Positions 8,685-16,833 of a stretch of DNA of 64,000 nt are shown piece after piece. The stretch lies in assembly GCF_000379825.1 (NCBI RefSeq), contig NZ_KB903825.1:1-64000 (forward strand), given 5' to 3'. The notes below the pieces were generated by a model. It did no database searches. It was not told the origin of the DNA and worked only from the letters and a program-made list of their open reading frames with translations. Source of the stretch: Longispora albida DSM 44784. Its GTDB lineage: Bacteria; Actinomycetota; Actinomycetes; Mycobacteriales; Micromonosporaceae. Every line of letters starts with the position of its first letter. Positions within the stretch are counted from its first letter, which is position 1. Made by a program: the position numbers and the translations under genes.

Positions 8685-9865
8685 ACCCGGGCCTCCTCCC
8701 GCTCGCGCTTGCGGTGCGTCAGCAGCGCGTAGCAGGCCGCGACGGTCGGCACGCCGTGCAGGAGCAGCACCCACTCGCCGACCAGCCCCGGCGTGACCAG
8801 CAGGCCAGTGACCGCCAGCCCGGACAGGAACCCGCCGTTGATCACCATGTGCGACAGGCCGAACGCCCCGCCCCGGCGGTCGTCGGGCAGCCGTTGCAGG
8901 GACTGCTTGAACGCGACCTCGGTGAGCGCGTCCCCGATCCCGGCCAGTACCGCCGACGCGAGCCTGCCCGGCCAGGACGGCATCCAGAACATCCCGGCGA
9001 ACCCGATCGACATCAGGACCGTCCCGCCGTAGAAGACGGCGGCCGGCGCCCGGTCGATCGCGGACCTGATCAGCGGGCGGAGCCCGAAGCTGGCCGTCAC
9101 GACACCGATCGCCCAGGCCATCCACAGTGTCCCGGTGACGCTGGCCGGGTCGGCCGGATCGAGCTGCGCGCCGAGTACCGGCAGGCCGACGTGCTGGGAC
9201 GAGCTGCCGAAAGCGTCCAGGCCCCGGACGACGAGCGGTGCGGCGATCCCGGCGGCGACGAGCAGCGCCCAGTTCGCGTGGTTCCCGGCTGGCTGCTTGC
9301 CCGGGGAACCGTCACGCATGGGCAGCCGGAGCGTGAGCAGGACGATCGCGGACAGCACGTACGTCGACGCGTCGATCACGAACACGCCCCGGAAGCCGAC
9401 GTACCCGATGATCACGGCCGACAGCCCCATGCCCACGATCCGGGACACGCCGGTCATGCCCTGGATGATGCTGTTCATCAGCTGGGCACGCGAGCCGGCC
9501 AGTACCGGTACCGCCGCGGCGAGGGTGCCGCCGAACACGGTGCTGCTGGCGCCGACGAGCAGCACAGCCGGGTACAGGAGAAAGATCTGCCAGTCCCCCG
9601 GCACCACCGCGAGCGGCAGCAGGACGGCCGCGCGGAGCAGATCCGCGCCGATCATGATCCGGCGGCGGTCCCAGGTGTCACCGAAGCGGTGGGCCAGCCT
9701 GCCGCCGAGGAACCCGCCGCCGTACATCATCAGGCCGACCCCGGCCGTCGCGAGCATCGACTCGGTTTGCAGCCAGGCGAACAGGCTCAGGCAGATCAGG
9801 TCGAGCGCTGTGCCCACATCGGACACAGCCTTGGCCGCGAGCAGCCGGACGACACCGGGTTTCAT
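8681..9865 (-). CDS. MFS transporter, first gene of the peptide locus
   Basis: A 394-residue membrane protein with about 12 hydrophobic segments, no signal peptide and the major-facilitator loop motif as [15 protein letters not shown] between helices 2 and 3 (about residues 53-67). The pattern is that of small-molecule or peptide efflux carriers. The ATG at 9865 has only a weak ribosome binding site. It is the first gene of a unit continuing into the PLP enzyme by a 4-base overlap, so its likely job is export of the locus product. The regulator 76 bases upstream is on the same strand, and its terminator is not obvious. Confidence 0.88.
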   Translation of the reverse strand: MKPGVVRLLAAKAVSDVGTALDLICLSLFAWLQTESMLATAGVGLMMYGGGFLGGRLAHRFGDTWDRRRIMIGADLLRAAVLLPLAVVPGDWQIFLLYPAVLLVGASSTVFGGTLAAAVPVLAGSRAQLMNSIIQGMTGVSRIVGMGLSAVIIGYVGFRGVFVIDASTYVLSAIVLLTLRLPMRDGSPGKQPAGNHANWALLVAAGIAAPLVVRGLDAFGSSSQHVGLPVLGAQLDPADPASVTGTLWMAWAIGVVTASFGLRPLIRSAIDRAPAAVFYGGTVLMSIGFAGMFWMPSWPGRLASAVLAGIGDALTEVAFKQSLQRLPDDRRGGAFGLSHMVINGGFLSGLAVTGLLVTPGLVGEWVLLLHGVPTVAACYALLTHRKREREEARV

Positions 9866-9941
9866 GGTCCACAGTGTCCGGTCGCCCGGCGGGGCAGGTC
9901 AAGATCGGGCAGGTCAGGATCGCGCCAGCCAGGCGGGCGGA

Positions 9942-10790
9942 TCAGGAGCGGGCTGGTTCCTGGCTGGTGCTGCCCCAGGCGGACAGGAGGCGCAGGGCGT
10001 CGGCGTCCGGCGAGCCCGGCTCGGCGTGGAACGTGACCATGTACTGCTCGGCGTCGTCGGGCAGCAGCAGCGACTCGTAGGCGAGCGTCAGCGGCCCGAC
10101 CAGCGGATGGCTGAACTGCTTCACGCCGTGCCGCTTGTCCTCCACCCCGTAGGCGGCCCACAGCTTCCGGAACTCCTCGCTGCGCATGGACAGCTCACCG
10201 ACCAGCTCGATCAGCTTCGGGTCGTCCGGATACTGCCCGGCGCAGAACCGCAGGCAGTTGACCACCTCCTTCGCCTTCTCCTCCCAGTGCGTGTACAGGT
10301 CACGGGAGTTCGGGTCGAGGAAGACGAGGCGGGCCATGTTGCGCTCGCCCGGCGGCAGCGCGTCGAAGTCGGCCAGCAGCGCCCGGGCCAGCCTGTTCCA
10401 GGCGAGGATGTCGGTGCGCCGCCCCACGATGTACGCGGGGACGTCGGCGATCGTGTCGAGCAGCACACGCAGCTGCGGCCGGACCTTCTGCGGCTTGAGC
10501 TGCCGTGGCGAACGCCGCACCGGGCGGGCCAGATGCATCAGGTGCGCCCGCTCCGGCTCGTCGAGCCGCAGCGCCCTGGCCACCGCCTCCAGCACGGACG
10601 AGGAGACGTTCTGGCCGTTGCCCTGTTCGAGGCGGGTGTAGTACGCCACACTCACCCCGGCCAGCTGGGCCAGCTCCTCGCGGCGCAGGCCGGGGACCCT
10701 GCGGCGCCTGCCGTACGTCTGCAGGCCAGCCTCCTGCGGGCTCAGCCGCGCGCGGCGGGAACGGAGGAATTCGCCCAGCTCAGCAGTCAT
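9942..10790 (-). CDS. XRE-family regulator with MmyB-type ligand domain
   Basis: A 282-residue transcription regulator. An N-terminal Xre-type helix-turn-helix ([23 protein letters not shown], residues 34-56) is followed by the MmyB-like, PAS-related domain (about 105-270, with [13 protein letters not shown]-type and [13 protein letters not shown] segments) thought to bind fatty-acid-like ligands. The family is typically divergent from a dehydrogenase gene that it represses, and here the alcohol dehydrogenase diverges 115 bases away. It could instead, or also, control the MFS-led operon downstream on the same strand. Confidence 0.9.
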   Translation of the reverse strand: MTAELGEFLRSRRARLSPQEAGLQTYGRRRRVPGLRREELAQLAGVSVAYYTRLEQGNGQNVSSSVLEAVARALRLDEPERAHLMHLARPVRRSPRQLKPQKVRPQLRVLLDTIADVPAYIVGRRTDILAWNRLARALLADFDALPPGERNMARLVFLDPNSRDLYTHWEEKAKEVVNCLRFCAGQYPDDPKLIELVGELSMRSEEFRKLWAAYGVEDKRHGVKQFSHPLVGPLTLAYESLLLPDDAEQYMVTFHAEPGSPDADALRLLSAWGSTSQEPARS

Positions 10791-10904
10791 GAGCCCAAGT
10801 ATGCCCAGCGGCTCGGCGGCCGGCACCGCGCGAGGGTGACCCTGCCAGTGGTACGTAAGGCAATGACTGGGCGGACCGCTGACCGAGACGGCATGATTCC
10901 CCGC

Positions 10905-11936
10905 ATGGCTAACGTTTCCGCATACGCCGCACCTGCGGCCAAGGCTCCGCTCGAGCTCACGACCGTCCCGCTCCGCGAGACCGGACACCACGATGTGCTG
11001 ATCGACGTCCACTACTGCGGGATCTGCCACTCCGACATCCACCAGGTCAACGAGGACTGGGGGCCGGCGATCTTCCCGATGGTCCCTGGCCACGAGATCG
11101 CTGGCGTGGTGAGCGCCGTCGGGGCCGGTGTGACGAAGTACCAGGTCGGCGACCGGGTCGGCGTCGGCTGCTTCGTGGACACCTGCCGCAAGTGCGCGAA
11201 CTGCCTGGCCGGCGACGAGCAGTACTGCACCGGCGGCATGATCGGCACCTACAACAGCCGCGACAAGCAGGGCGAGCCGACGTACGGCGGCTACGGCAAG
11301 CAGATCGTCGTCGACGAGAACTACGCCGTCCGCATCCCGGACTCGCTCAGCCTCGACGTGGCGGCCCCGCTGCTGTGCGCCGGCATCACCCTCTACTCCC
11401 CGCTCCGGCACTGGAAGGCCGGCCCCGGCCAGAAGGTCGCGATCGTGGGCCTCGGTGGCCTCGGCCACATGGGCGTCAAGATCGCGCACGCGCTGGGCGC
11501 CGAGGTGACGGTGCTCAGCCAGAGCCTGCGGAAGAAGGACGACGGGCTCAGGCTCGGCGCCTCCGACTTCCGCGCCACCAGCGACCCGGCGACCTTCAGC
11601 GAGCTGGCTGGCACCTTCGACCTGATCATCAACACCGTCTCGGCGAACATCCCGCTCGACTCCTACCTCGGCCTGCTGAGGACCGGCGGCACCCTGGTCA
11701 ACGTCGGTGCCCCGGAGAACCCCAGCCCGGTGTCGATGTTCGCCCTGATCGGCGGCCGCAAGAGCCTCGCAGGCTCGATGATCGGCGGCATCCGCGAGAC
11801 GCAGGAGATGCTGGACTTCTGCGCGGAGCACGGCATCGGCTCCGAGATCGAGGTCATCGGCGGCGAGCAGATCAACGAGGCCTACGAGCGGATCCTGGCC
11901 AGCGATGTCCGCTACCGCTTCGTCATCGCCCTTTAG
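10905..11936 (+). CDS. Zinc-dependent alcohol dehydrogenase (cinnamyl alcohol/AdhA-like)
   Basis: A 343-residue medium-chain dehydrogenase reducing aldehydes with NAD(P)H. Catalytic-zinc ligands are seen in CGICHSDIH (Cys near 38) and GHEIAG (His near 60). The structural zinc cluster is [15 protein letters not shown] (about 92-106), and the dinucleotide fold is GLGGLGHMG near 177. The frame has two in-frame ATGs (10893 and 10905); I chose the second because family members start with MxxxxAYAA. It diverges from the XRE regulator. A CCAGT...ACTGG inverted repeat (about 10840-10870) in the shared promoter may be its operator. A long structured palindrome follows the stop. Confidence 0.93.
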   Translation: MANVSAYAAPAAKAPLELTTVPLRETGHHDVLIDVHYCGICHSDIHQVNEDWGPAIFPMVPGHEIAGVVSAVGAGVTKYQVGDRVGVGCFVDTCRKCANCLAGDEQYCTGGMIGTYNSRDKQGEPTYGGYGKQIVVDENYAVRIPDSLSLDVAAPLLCAGITLYSPLRHWKAGPGQKVAIVGLGGLGHMGVKIAHALGAEVTVLSQSLRKKDDGLRLGASDFRATSDPATFSELAGTFDLIINTVSANIPLDSYLGLLRTGGTLVNVGAPENPSPVSMFALIGGRKSLAGSMIGGIRETQEMLDFCAEHGIGSEIEVIGGEQINEAYERILASDVRYRFVIAL

Positions 11937-11944
11937 GTAGTGCC

Positions 11945-12043
11945 GACCCGCTGAGCGAAAATCTGAGCTGCGCGAAACAAAAGCCCGTGTACAACCAGTA
12001 CACGGGCTTTCGTTTCGCTTGTCAGATTTCCGCTCACCGGGCC
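11945..12043 (+). repeat. Structured palindrome, copy 1 (conserved-loop element)
   Basis: A 99-base imperfect palindrome between the convergent alcohol dehydrogenase and rhodanese genes. The outer stem is GACCCGCTGAGCG.../...CGCTCACCGGGCC. It ends in an asymmetric internal loop (GCTGC on the 5' side, TTG on the 3' side), then an inner stem of about 20 pairs with terminal loop AACCA (11993-11997). The downstream flank is CACCTCG..GTTAGA. Three further copies occur in the window (51178, 51944 and 60013) with different stem sequences but the same loops. Function unknown; transcription termination, RNA processing or mobility are all possible. Confidence 0.9.
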
Positions 12044-12079
12044 ACCTCGCGTTAGAGCAAAAGAAAAAAGCCCTATTTG

Positions 12080-12418
12080 TTACTGGGTGGGCTGGCCCTC
12101 GATCAGGGGAAGGCCTGCGCCGGCCCAGTCCTCGATGCCCTCGCGGTACTTGCGGACGTTGGTGTAGCCGAGCGCGGTCAGCTGGTCGGCGACCTGGCCG
12201 CTGTTCGGGCAGGCGGCGTTCGAGCAGTAGGTGACGATCGCGGCCTGCCGGTCGGGCAGCAGCCCGGCTGCCAGGTCGACGGCCTCGCCGGGCGCGAGCG
12301 GGACGGCGCCGGGGATGTGCCGCTGCGCGTGGTACGCCGCGCCGAGGGCGTCGACGAGGACAACGGTGCCGGCCTCGACGGCTGTGGCGAGTTCCTCACG
12401 GGTGATCAGGGTGGTCAC
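12080..12418 (-). CDS. Single-domain rhodanese-like protein
   Basis: A 112-residue single rhodanese domain. The persulfide-forming loop is YCSNAACPNSG (Cys near 69), preceded by the family's HIPGAVPL segment and followed by KYREGIEDWAGAGLPL. The GTG start at 12418 follows AGGAGG, which fits better than an upstream frame extension that would cross the TetR promoter. It likely transfers sulfane sulfur or reduces a thiol oxidant. It diverges from a TetR gene, and both share a promoter region with twin operator-like palindromes, so it is probably TetR-controlled. Confidence 0.9.
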   Translation of the reverse strand: MTTLITREELATAVEAGTVVLVDALGAAYHAQRHIPGAVPLAPGEAVDLAAGLLPDRQAAIVTYCSNAACPNSGQVADQLTALGYTNVRKYREGIEDWAGAGLPLIEGQPTQ

Positions 12419-12438
12419 GCGGATCCTCCTGGAGATAT

Positions 12439-12484
12439 GGACTACAGTCCGGTTATGGCCTCCGACGTTAACGGACCGCAGTCC
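12439..12484. promoter_or_regulatory. Twin TetR-type operators and leaderless promoter
   Basis: Two palindromes, GGACTACAGTCC (12439-12450) and GGACCGCAGTCC (12473-12484), lie 34 bases apart, each followed by GGTTAT. The first overlaps a -10 box TACAGT (12443-12448) set 6 bases before the TetR ATG, the spacing of a leaderless actinobacterial transcript. The second lies within the first codons of tetR. The arrangement suggests autoregulation and control of the divergent rhodanese gene. Confidence 0.6.
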
Positions 12485-13075
12485 GGTTATCAAGAACTCG
12501 TGGAGTTGCGCACGTCACCGCCCCCGGCCGGGCGCGCCGACGCCGCACGCAACCGCACGACGGTCCTGGCTGCCGCGGCCCAGCTCTTCGCCGAGCACGG
12601 CGTGGAGAACGTGTCGATGGACGCGATCGCGGCGGCGGCAGGGGTCGGCAAGGGGACGTTGTTCCGCAGGTTCGGCGACCGGGCCGGGCTGGCAGTCGCT
12701 CTTCTCGACACCCGCGAACGCGAACTCCAGCAGGCCATCCTGGACGGTCCGGCCCCGCTCGGCCCCGGCGCGCCGGACGGCGAGCGGCTCGCGGCCTTCG
12801 TGTCCGCGTACGTGGACTACCTGCTCGGGCACCTCGACCTTGTCCGGATGTCGGAGACGGCGGCGCCGGGTGCCCGGTACCGGATCGGGGCTTACCGCTT
12901 CTGGCACCGGCATGTGGCGCTGCTGATGGGCGGGGCGGCTGATCCGGAGTACGCGGCGCACGCCCTGCTCGCGAGCCTGGCCGCCGAGCACGTGACGGCA
13001 CTGCTGCCGGACCTCGGCCCGGACCGGGTCAGGGCAGGCGTGCTGGAAACGGCGCAGCGGCTCGCTGGCTCCTGA
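12455..13075 (+). CDS. TetR-family regulator
   Basis: A 206-residue repressor. The helix-turn-helix is LFAEHGVENVSMDAIAAAAGVGKGTLFRRFGDR (residues 45-77), a typical TetR DNA-binding domain, followed by a variable helical ligand domain. I chose ATG 12455 because a -10 box lies 6 bases before it (leaderless start). ATG 12437 and GTG 12500 are in-frame alternatives, and the latter would leave both operators outside the gene. Regulates, most likely, itself and the rhodanese gene across the shared promoter. Confidence 0.9.
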   Translation: MASDVNGPQSGYQELVELRTSPPPAGRADAARNRTTVLAAAAQLFAEHGVENVSMDAIAAAAGVGKGTLFRRFGDRAGLAVALLDTRERELQQAILDGPAPLGPGAPDGERLAAFVSAYVDYLLGHLDLVRMSETAAPGARYRIGAYRFWHRHVALLMGGAADPEYAAHALLASLAAEHVTALLPDLGPDRVRAGVLETAQRLAGS

Positions 13076-13107
13076 AACTCTTGCCAGCGAGGTGGTGCCG
13101 GGTTTGG

Positions 13108-13932
13108 ATGTTCCGCATGGCCTTGCCCGCGACTTCCGAGCTGGTCCGCGCCGGCGGAACAGTCCTGCGTTACTGCTTCTACGGCCCGCCGGACGGGCAT
13201 CCGGTGGTGTGGCACAACGGATCGCCGAGCAGCCGCTGGAAGTGGCCGACGGTGGCCGAAGCCATGGAGCGCAGCAAGCTGCGGGTCCTGGTCTACGACC
13301 GGCCGGGGTACGGCGGCTCGACTCGCAGGCCGGGCCGGACGGTCGCGGACGCGGCCAGCGATGTGCGGGATCTCGCTGACGCCTGCGGCTGGGAGCAGTT
13401 CGCCGTTTTCGGCGGGTCGGGTGGCGGCCCCCACGCACTCGCCTGCGCCGCGCTGCTCGCCGGCCGGGTCACCCGGTGCGCCGTGCTGTCCGGGATCAAG
13501 CCGCGTGATCCGGGTGACCAGCCGCAGGACGAGGCCAGCCTGCGGTCACAGCTGGCCGACGTCGCGGCGCAGATCCTGGCCCCCATCGAGGCCGGTGGCC
13601 CGGAGATTCCGTCAGAACCCGGCCCTCCGGCGCGTGACGATCCGGACGCCATGTCGCGCGTACGGGCGACTTTCGTGGACTCACTGGACGGCTGGGTCGA
13701 CGACAGCCTCGCCTTCGCGCAGCCGTGGGGCTTCGATCTGGCGGAGATCCGGGTCCCGGTCGGCGTCTGGCGAGGGTCCCAGGACCACCTGGTACCCGGG
13801 GACCACTCAGGACACCTTCTCGCGCACATCGCCACCGCGCAGGGCCACGTCTACCCCGGCGGGCATCTCCCCGGAGCGGCCGTCTACGACGACATCCACA
13901 CCTGGCTGGCCGCTGGCTTGGTACCGGATTGA
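13108..13932 (+). CDS. Alpha/beta hydrolase
   Basis: A 274-residue alpha/beta-hydrolase-fold protein. The oxyanion-side WHNGSPSSRWKW motif (HG-like, near residue 34), nucleophile elbow GGSGGGPH (Ser near 105) and C-terminal GGHLPG (His near 253) are seen. RPGYGGS is the usual preceding loop. Starts at 13108 (MFRMALPAT) and 13117 are both possible; neither has a clear ribosome binding site. It follows tetR by 32 bases on the same strand and may be cotranscribed. The substrate is not predictable. Confidence 0.85.
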   Translation: MFRMALPATSELVRAGGTVLRYCFYGPPDGHPVVWHNGSPSSRWKWPTVAEAMERSKLRVLVYDRPGYGGSTRRPGRTVADAASDVRDLADACGWEQFAVFGGSGGGPHALACAALLAGRVTRCAVLSGIKPRDPGDQPQDEASLRSQLADVAAQILAPIEAGGPEIPSEPGPPARDDPDAMSRVRATFVDSLDGWVDDSLAFAQPWGFDLAEIRVPVGVWRGSQDHLVPGDHSGHLLAHIATAQGHVYPGGHLPGAAVYDDIHTWLAAGLVPD

Positions 13933-13941
13933 CGGCCGGGT

Positions 13942-14532
13942 TCAGCTGGCCGGCGCCTTCTTGTGTCGCTTGTAGACGCTCACCGAGGGTTCCCCGGTGA
14001 GCCAGAAGCGCCACGGGGTCTCGGAGCCGACCGCCACCCCGACCCGGGGGCCGGTCGCGATCCGGGCCGGGTCGGCTGGCTCCGCTGGTGGCCGCAGCCG
14101 GATCGGCCCGTCGCCGAGCAGGTAAGCCCCGTTCGCCTCGCGGCCGAGGGCGAGAGCCGTGCACAGCCGGGCCGGGCCGCGCGCGAGGTCGTGGTCGCGT
14201 ACGCCCGGCCGCCGCTCGCGGGCCAGGTCGATGCCGCCGACGACCTCGCCGGCCCGGAGCAGCAGCGCCGAGGCCTCGCCCTCGCCGCCGAGGACGACGT
14301 TGGCGCACCAGTGCATGCCGTAGACGAAGTAGACGTACAGGTACCCGGGCGGGCCGAACATGATCTGGTTGCGGGGTGTGGGGCCCCGGTGGGCGTGGGA
14401 GGCCGGGTCGGCGCCGACCCCGGCGTACGCCTCGACCTCCGTCAGCCTGACCGTGGAGCCGTGTGCGGAGAACTCCCAGCCCAGCAGGGCTTTCGCCACG
14501 GTCGTCAGGTCACCTTCGGGCAGCTCGGCCAT
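13942..14532 (-). CDS. DNA-3-methyladenine glycosylase (AAG/MPG type)
   Basis: A 196-residue base-excision-repair glycosylase that removes alkylated purines such as 3-methyladenine. The family's catalytic LTEVEAYAG (Glu near 36), SHAHRGPTPRNQIMFGPPGYLYVYFVYGMHWCANVV and LLLRAGEV segments are all present, and the length matches the bacterial family. ATG 14532 was preferred over GTG 14538; neither has a strong ribosome binding site. It is convergent with the alpha/beta hydrolase, 9 bases apart. Confidence 0.95.
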   Translation of the reverse strand: MAELPEGDLTTVAKALLGWEFSAHGSTVRLTEVEAYAGVGADPASHAHRGPTPRNQIMFGPPGYLYVYFVYGMHWCANVVLGGEGEASALLLRAGEVVGGIDLARERRPGVRDHDLARGPARLCTALALGREANGAYLLGDGPIRLRPPAEPADPARIATGPRVGVAVGSETPWRFWLTGEPSVSVYKRHKKAPAS

Positions 14533-14556
14533 CCGCACATCAGATCACGGGCTCCG

Positions 14557-15297
14557 TCACATCCGGGCACCGAGTTCGGTGAGGAGGCCCTGGAGGCTGC
14601 CGAGCTCGGGGAGCTGTGGCGTGCCGGGCACGCCGGAGGGCAGCACGTTCGGCAGGCCGCTGGGGACCGTGCCCGAGACCTGCGCGGACACCGAGATGCT
14701 CAGCCCGTCGGCGCGGACCAGCTTCAGCCTGCTCACGCCGGAGACGCCGACCGGCCCGGCCGGGGTGTCGACGCAGCGGTCGGCCTGGGAGCAGCTCGAC
14801 CCGGGTTCGACACCCGGCACGATGTCCACAGTGATCGAGATGGCGGCCACCCCAGCCCTGGCGATGGTCGCGGTCGCGTGCAGCGTCGCGCCGTCACAGC
14901 TCGTGCTGGCTGTCACGCCTTCCAGGACTTTCTCCAGCGTGGCTGCCGCGCGTCCAGCCGCTTCCTTGCAATCCCAGGCCTTCGGTGTACCCGCGGGGAC
15001 CGGCAGCTTCGTCGGCACGCCGGCACTCGGCAGCTTCGTGGGCACTGGCACGGTCGCGGGCAGGTTCGCCGACGGCACGCCGGCCGGGATGCCGCTCGGG
15101 GCCACATCCGTCTCGCCGTGCGCCGCCGCCGACGTGACCTCGTCGGAGACGGGCACGATGCCTGTCGCCCCCGCGGTCACCGCCGCGCCCGCGGAGAGCA
15201 CCACCGCAGCCGCGCCGATGATCACCCAGCGGGACAGGAGGCGGGGCTTGGCGGGTACACGCTGGTCAGGGGTTTGGGGGTTGTCCTCTGTGCTCAC
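14557..15297 (-). CDS. Membrane-anchored extracytoplasmic protein, paralogue of next gene
   Basis: A 246-residue protein with a short cytoplasmic N-terminus, one membrane segment (about residues 22-45), a Pro/Val/Ala linker and an outside domain beginning WDCKEAAG. The domain has paired cysteines (WDC, TSCDG, SSC, RCVDT) and repeats of LHATATI and VSGVSRLKLVRADG type. GTG 15297 follows GGAAGGAA. The neighbouring upstream gene encodes a protein of the same length with the same Cys pattern, so they are tandem duplicates. Downstream of the ECF sigma gene; probably part of the same envelope-stress unit. Family not recognised. Confidence 0.8.
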   Translation of the reverse strand: MSTEDNPQTPDQRVPAKPRLLSRWVIIGAAAVVLSAGAAVTAGATGIVPVSDEVTSAAAHGETDVAPSGIPAGVPSANLPATVPVPTKLPSAGVPTKLPVPAGTPKAWDCKEAAGRAAATLEKVLEGVTASTSCDGATLHATATIARAGVAAISITVDIVPGVEPGSSCSQADRCVDTPAGPVGVSGVSRLKLVRADGLSISVSAQVSGTVPSGLPNVLPSGVPGTPQLPELGSLQGLLTELGARM

Positions 15298-15400
15298 TGC
15301 TTGGTTCCTTCCTCGATCCCAGGTCCGTCCGGCCACGAGTGGCCTTCATGGATAGGTGCCGGGGAGAGCGGCGGCAGGTTGCCCGGACGGGCAGTCTTTT

Positions 15401-16141
15401 TCAGGTTTTTTCTGCTAAAGCGAGGGCGATGGCCCGCAACTCGGCCACCGGCAGCACCGGAGCCGGGCCGGCCCACAGGCCCTCGGCCCGCGTCGCCACC
15501 GTGATCACCCTGCCGTCGGGACGGCTGAGCCTGACCTCGGCGGCCCCGGAGACCGCGAGCTGGCCGTACTTCGTGTCCTCGCAGCTCAGCGCCTGCGGGG
15601 CCGGGCACACGGCCGGGCCGGGCTCGATCTGTGCGCTGAGCACGAGCCGGGCCTGGCCGCCCCCGCCGAGGCTCGCGGTGACGTGCAGGCGGCCGTCCTG
15701 GCAGCTCGTCTGGGCCGCCGCTTCCGCTCGCTGGCTCAGCACCTTCGCCACCGCGATCGCAGCCGTCGCGCAGTCCCAGGCCGGAGTGGCCGGCGTGGCC
15801 TTCGCGGACGACGGGGCTGCCGTGACTGCGCGTGACGGGGTGGCCGTCACGCGGCGTCCCTCCACAGTGGCCGGTAGCGGCTGGACGGCGGGCGGAGGTG
15901 GCGGGGCTGCCTGGCTCGTACTCGACACCAGCTCCTCCCGCACCCGCGCGTGATCGCTGATCGCGTACGCCGTCGCGCCCACCCCGGTCGCCACCAGCGC
16001 CGACACCAGCCCAGCCAGGGCCAGCCGCTGCCCGCGCCACCAGCTGCGGCGGCGCCCGGCCGCGTACAGCTCGGCCGGGTCGAGCCGGGTCTGCGGGGCC
16101 GGAGCCGATCCGGCCAGCCGCAGCAGTTCCCGCACGTCCAT
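15401..16141 (-). CDS. Membrane-anchored protein coupled to sigma factor, putative anti-sigma
   Basis: A 246-residue protein: cytoplasmic N-terminus of about 40 residues (MDVRELLRLAG...), one membrane helix (about 42-62), a Pro-rich linker and an outside domain with WDCATAA, TSCQDGRLHVTA, VCPAPQALSCEDT. Its ATG overlaps the sigma stop (ATGA), the arrangement typical of ECF sigma/anti-sigma pairs. It lacks an obvious HXXXCXXC zinc anti-sigma motif in the N-terminus, so the anti-sigma role is inferred from position and topology only. The next gene down is its paralogue. Confidence 0.8.
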   Translation of the reverse strand: MDVRELLRLAGSAPAPQTRLDPAELYAAGRRRSWWRGQRLALAGLVSALVATGVGATAYAISDHARVREELVSSTSQAAPPPPPAVQPLPATVEGRRVTATPSRAVTAAPSSAKATPATPAWDCATAAIAVAKVLSQRAEAAAQTSCQDGRLHVTASLGGGGQARLVLSAQIEPGPAVCPAPQALSCEDTKYGQLAVSGAAEVRLSRPDGRVITVATRAEGLWAGPAPVLPVAELRAIALALAEKT

Positions 16142-16692
16142 CAGGCCACCTCCCAGACGGGTCGCGTCGCTGTGCTGTCCGGCTGGTACCCGGCTCCGAG
16201 CGCCGCACGCAGCGCGGCCAGGCCCTTCGCCGTCTGGCTCTTCACCGTGCCCTGCGAGCAGCGGAGCACCTCGGCCGTCTCCGCGACGTCCATGCCTTCG
16301 TAGAACCGGCACACCAGTACCGCGCGCTGCCTCCTGGGGACTGTCCGCAGTGCCTCGACCACGGCCAGCCGGGTCGCGAGCAGGTCACCGTCGTCCGGGC
16401 CGGCCGGCCGCTCGGGTGGCGACTCGGCGGTCAGCTCCCTGCGCCGCCAGGCCCGGCCGGTGTCGGCGACGTAGGCCCGGATCAGGCAGGTACGCGTGAA
16501 GGCGTCCAGCGCCCCCCGGTCACGGATCGTGTGCCAGGCCCCGGCCAGCCGGACGAAAGCCGTCTGCGCCAGGTCGTCGGCACGGTGCCAGTCGCCGCAC
16601 AGCAGGTACGCGGTCCGGCGGACCACCTCCTGACGCGCGGTGAAGTAGGCGGTGAACTCCTCCAGGCCCTCGCTGTCCTCCAGCGCTCTCAC
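16141..16692 (-). CDS. SigE-family ECF sigma factor
   Basis: A 183-residue ECF sigma factor of the actinobacterial SigE-like subfamily. Region 2 reads FTAYFTARQEVVRRTAYLLCGDWHRADDLAQTAFVRL (about 12-48). Region 4 reads VPRRQRAVLVCRFYEGMDVAETAEVLRCSQGTVKSQTAKGLAALR (about 117-161), with the helix-turn-helix that reads the -35. The GTG start at 16692 is the first in frame; its ribosome binding site GGGAGG overlaps it closely, so the true start may be a few codons downstream. It directs transcription of an unknown regulon, probably its own operon with the two membrane proteins. Confidence 0.92.
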   Translation of the reverse strand: MRALEDSEGLEEFTAYFTARQEVVRRTAYLLCGDWHRADDLAQTAFVRLAGAWHTIRDRGALDAFTRTCLIRAYVADTGRAWRRRELTAESPPERPAGPDDGDLLATRLAVVEALRTVPRRQRAVLVCRFYEGMDVAETAEVLRCSQGTVKSQTAKGLAALRAALGAGYQPDSTATRPVWEVA

Positions 16693-16821
16693 CTCCCGTC
16701 GCCCGATAGGTGCGGTACACCCGCACGATCGGTTGCCCGGTTGGCTCGGAAATTATGCCTATGGCAGAAGCAGGTCACGGCGTGGATCGGCTCGAACAGC
16801 GTCCGCACCCGGCCTGTCGGC

Positions 16822-16827
16822 TACTTT
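16822..16827 (+). promoter_or_regulatory. -10 box of leaderless MBL-fold gene
   Basis: TACTTT ends 6 bases before ATG 16834, the spacing of a leaderless transcript. No ribosome binding site precedes that ATG. A clear -35 was not identified. Confidence 0.5.
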
Positions 16828-16833
16828 CTGATC

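Noticed and set aside
7575-9125. Aminotransferase frame extending into the MFS gene (516 residues)
   Set aside because: Homology begins at the GTG at 8684, which overlaps the MFS stop; the extra part reads the MFS gene in another frame.
11945-12043. Simple rho-independent terminators for convergent genes
   Set aside because: Position fits, but the conserved internal and terminal loops in covarying stems, no strong U-tract and one copy in a divergent region are more than a terminator needs. Termination may still be one function.
12437-12455. ATG 12437 as the tetR start
   Set aside because: It would place the -10 box and first operator inside the gene; the 6-base -10 to ATG spacing at 12455 is more convincing, though not proven.
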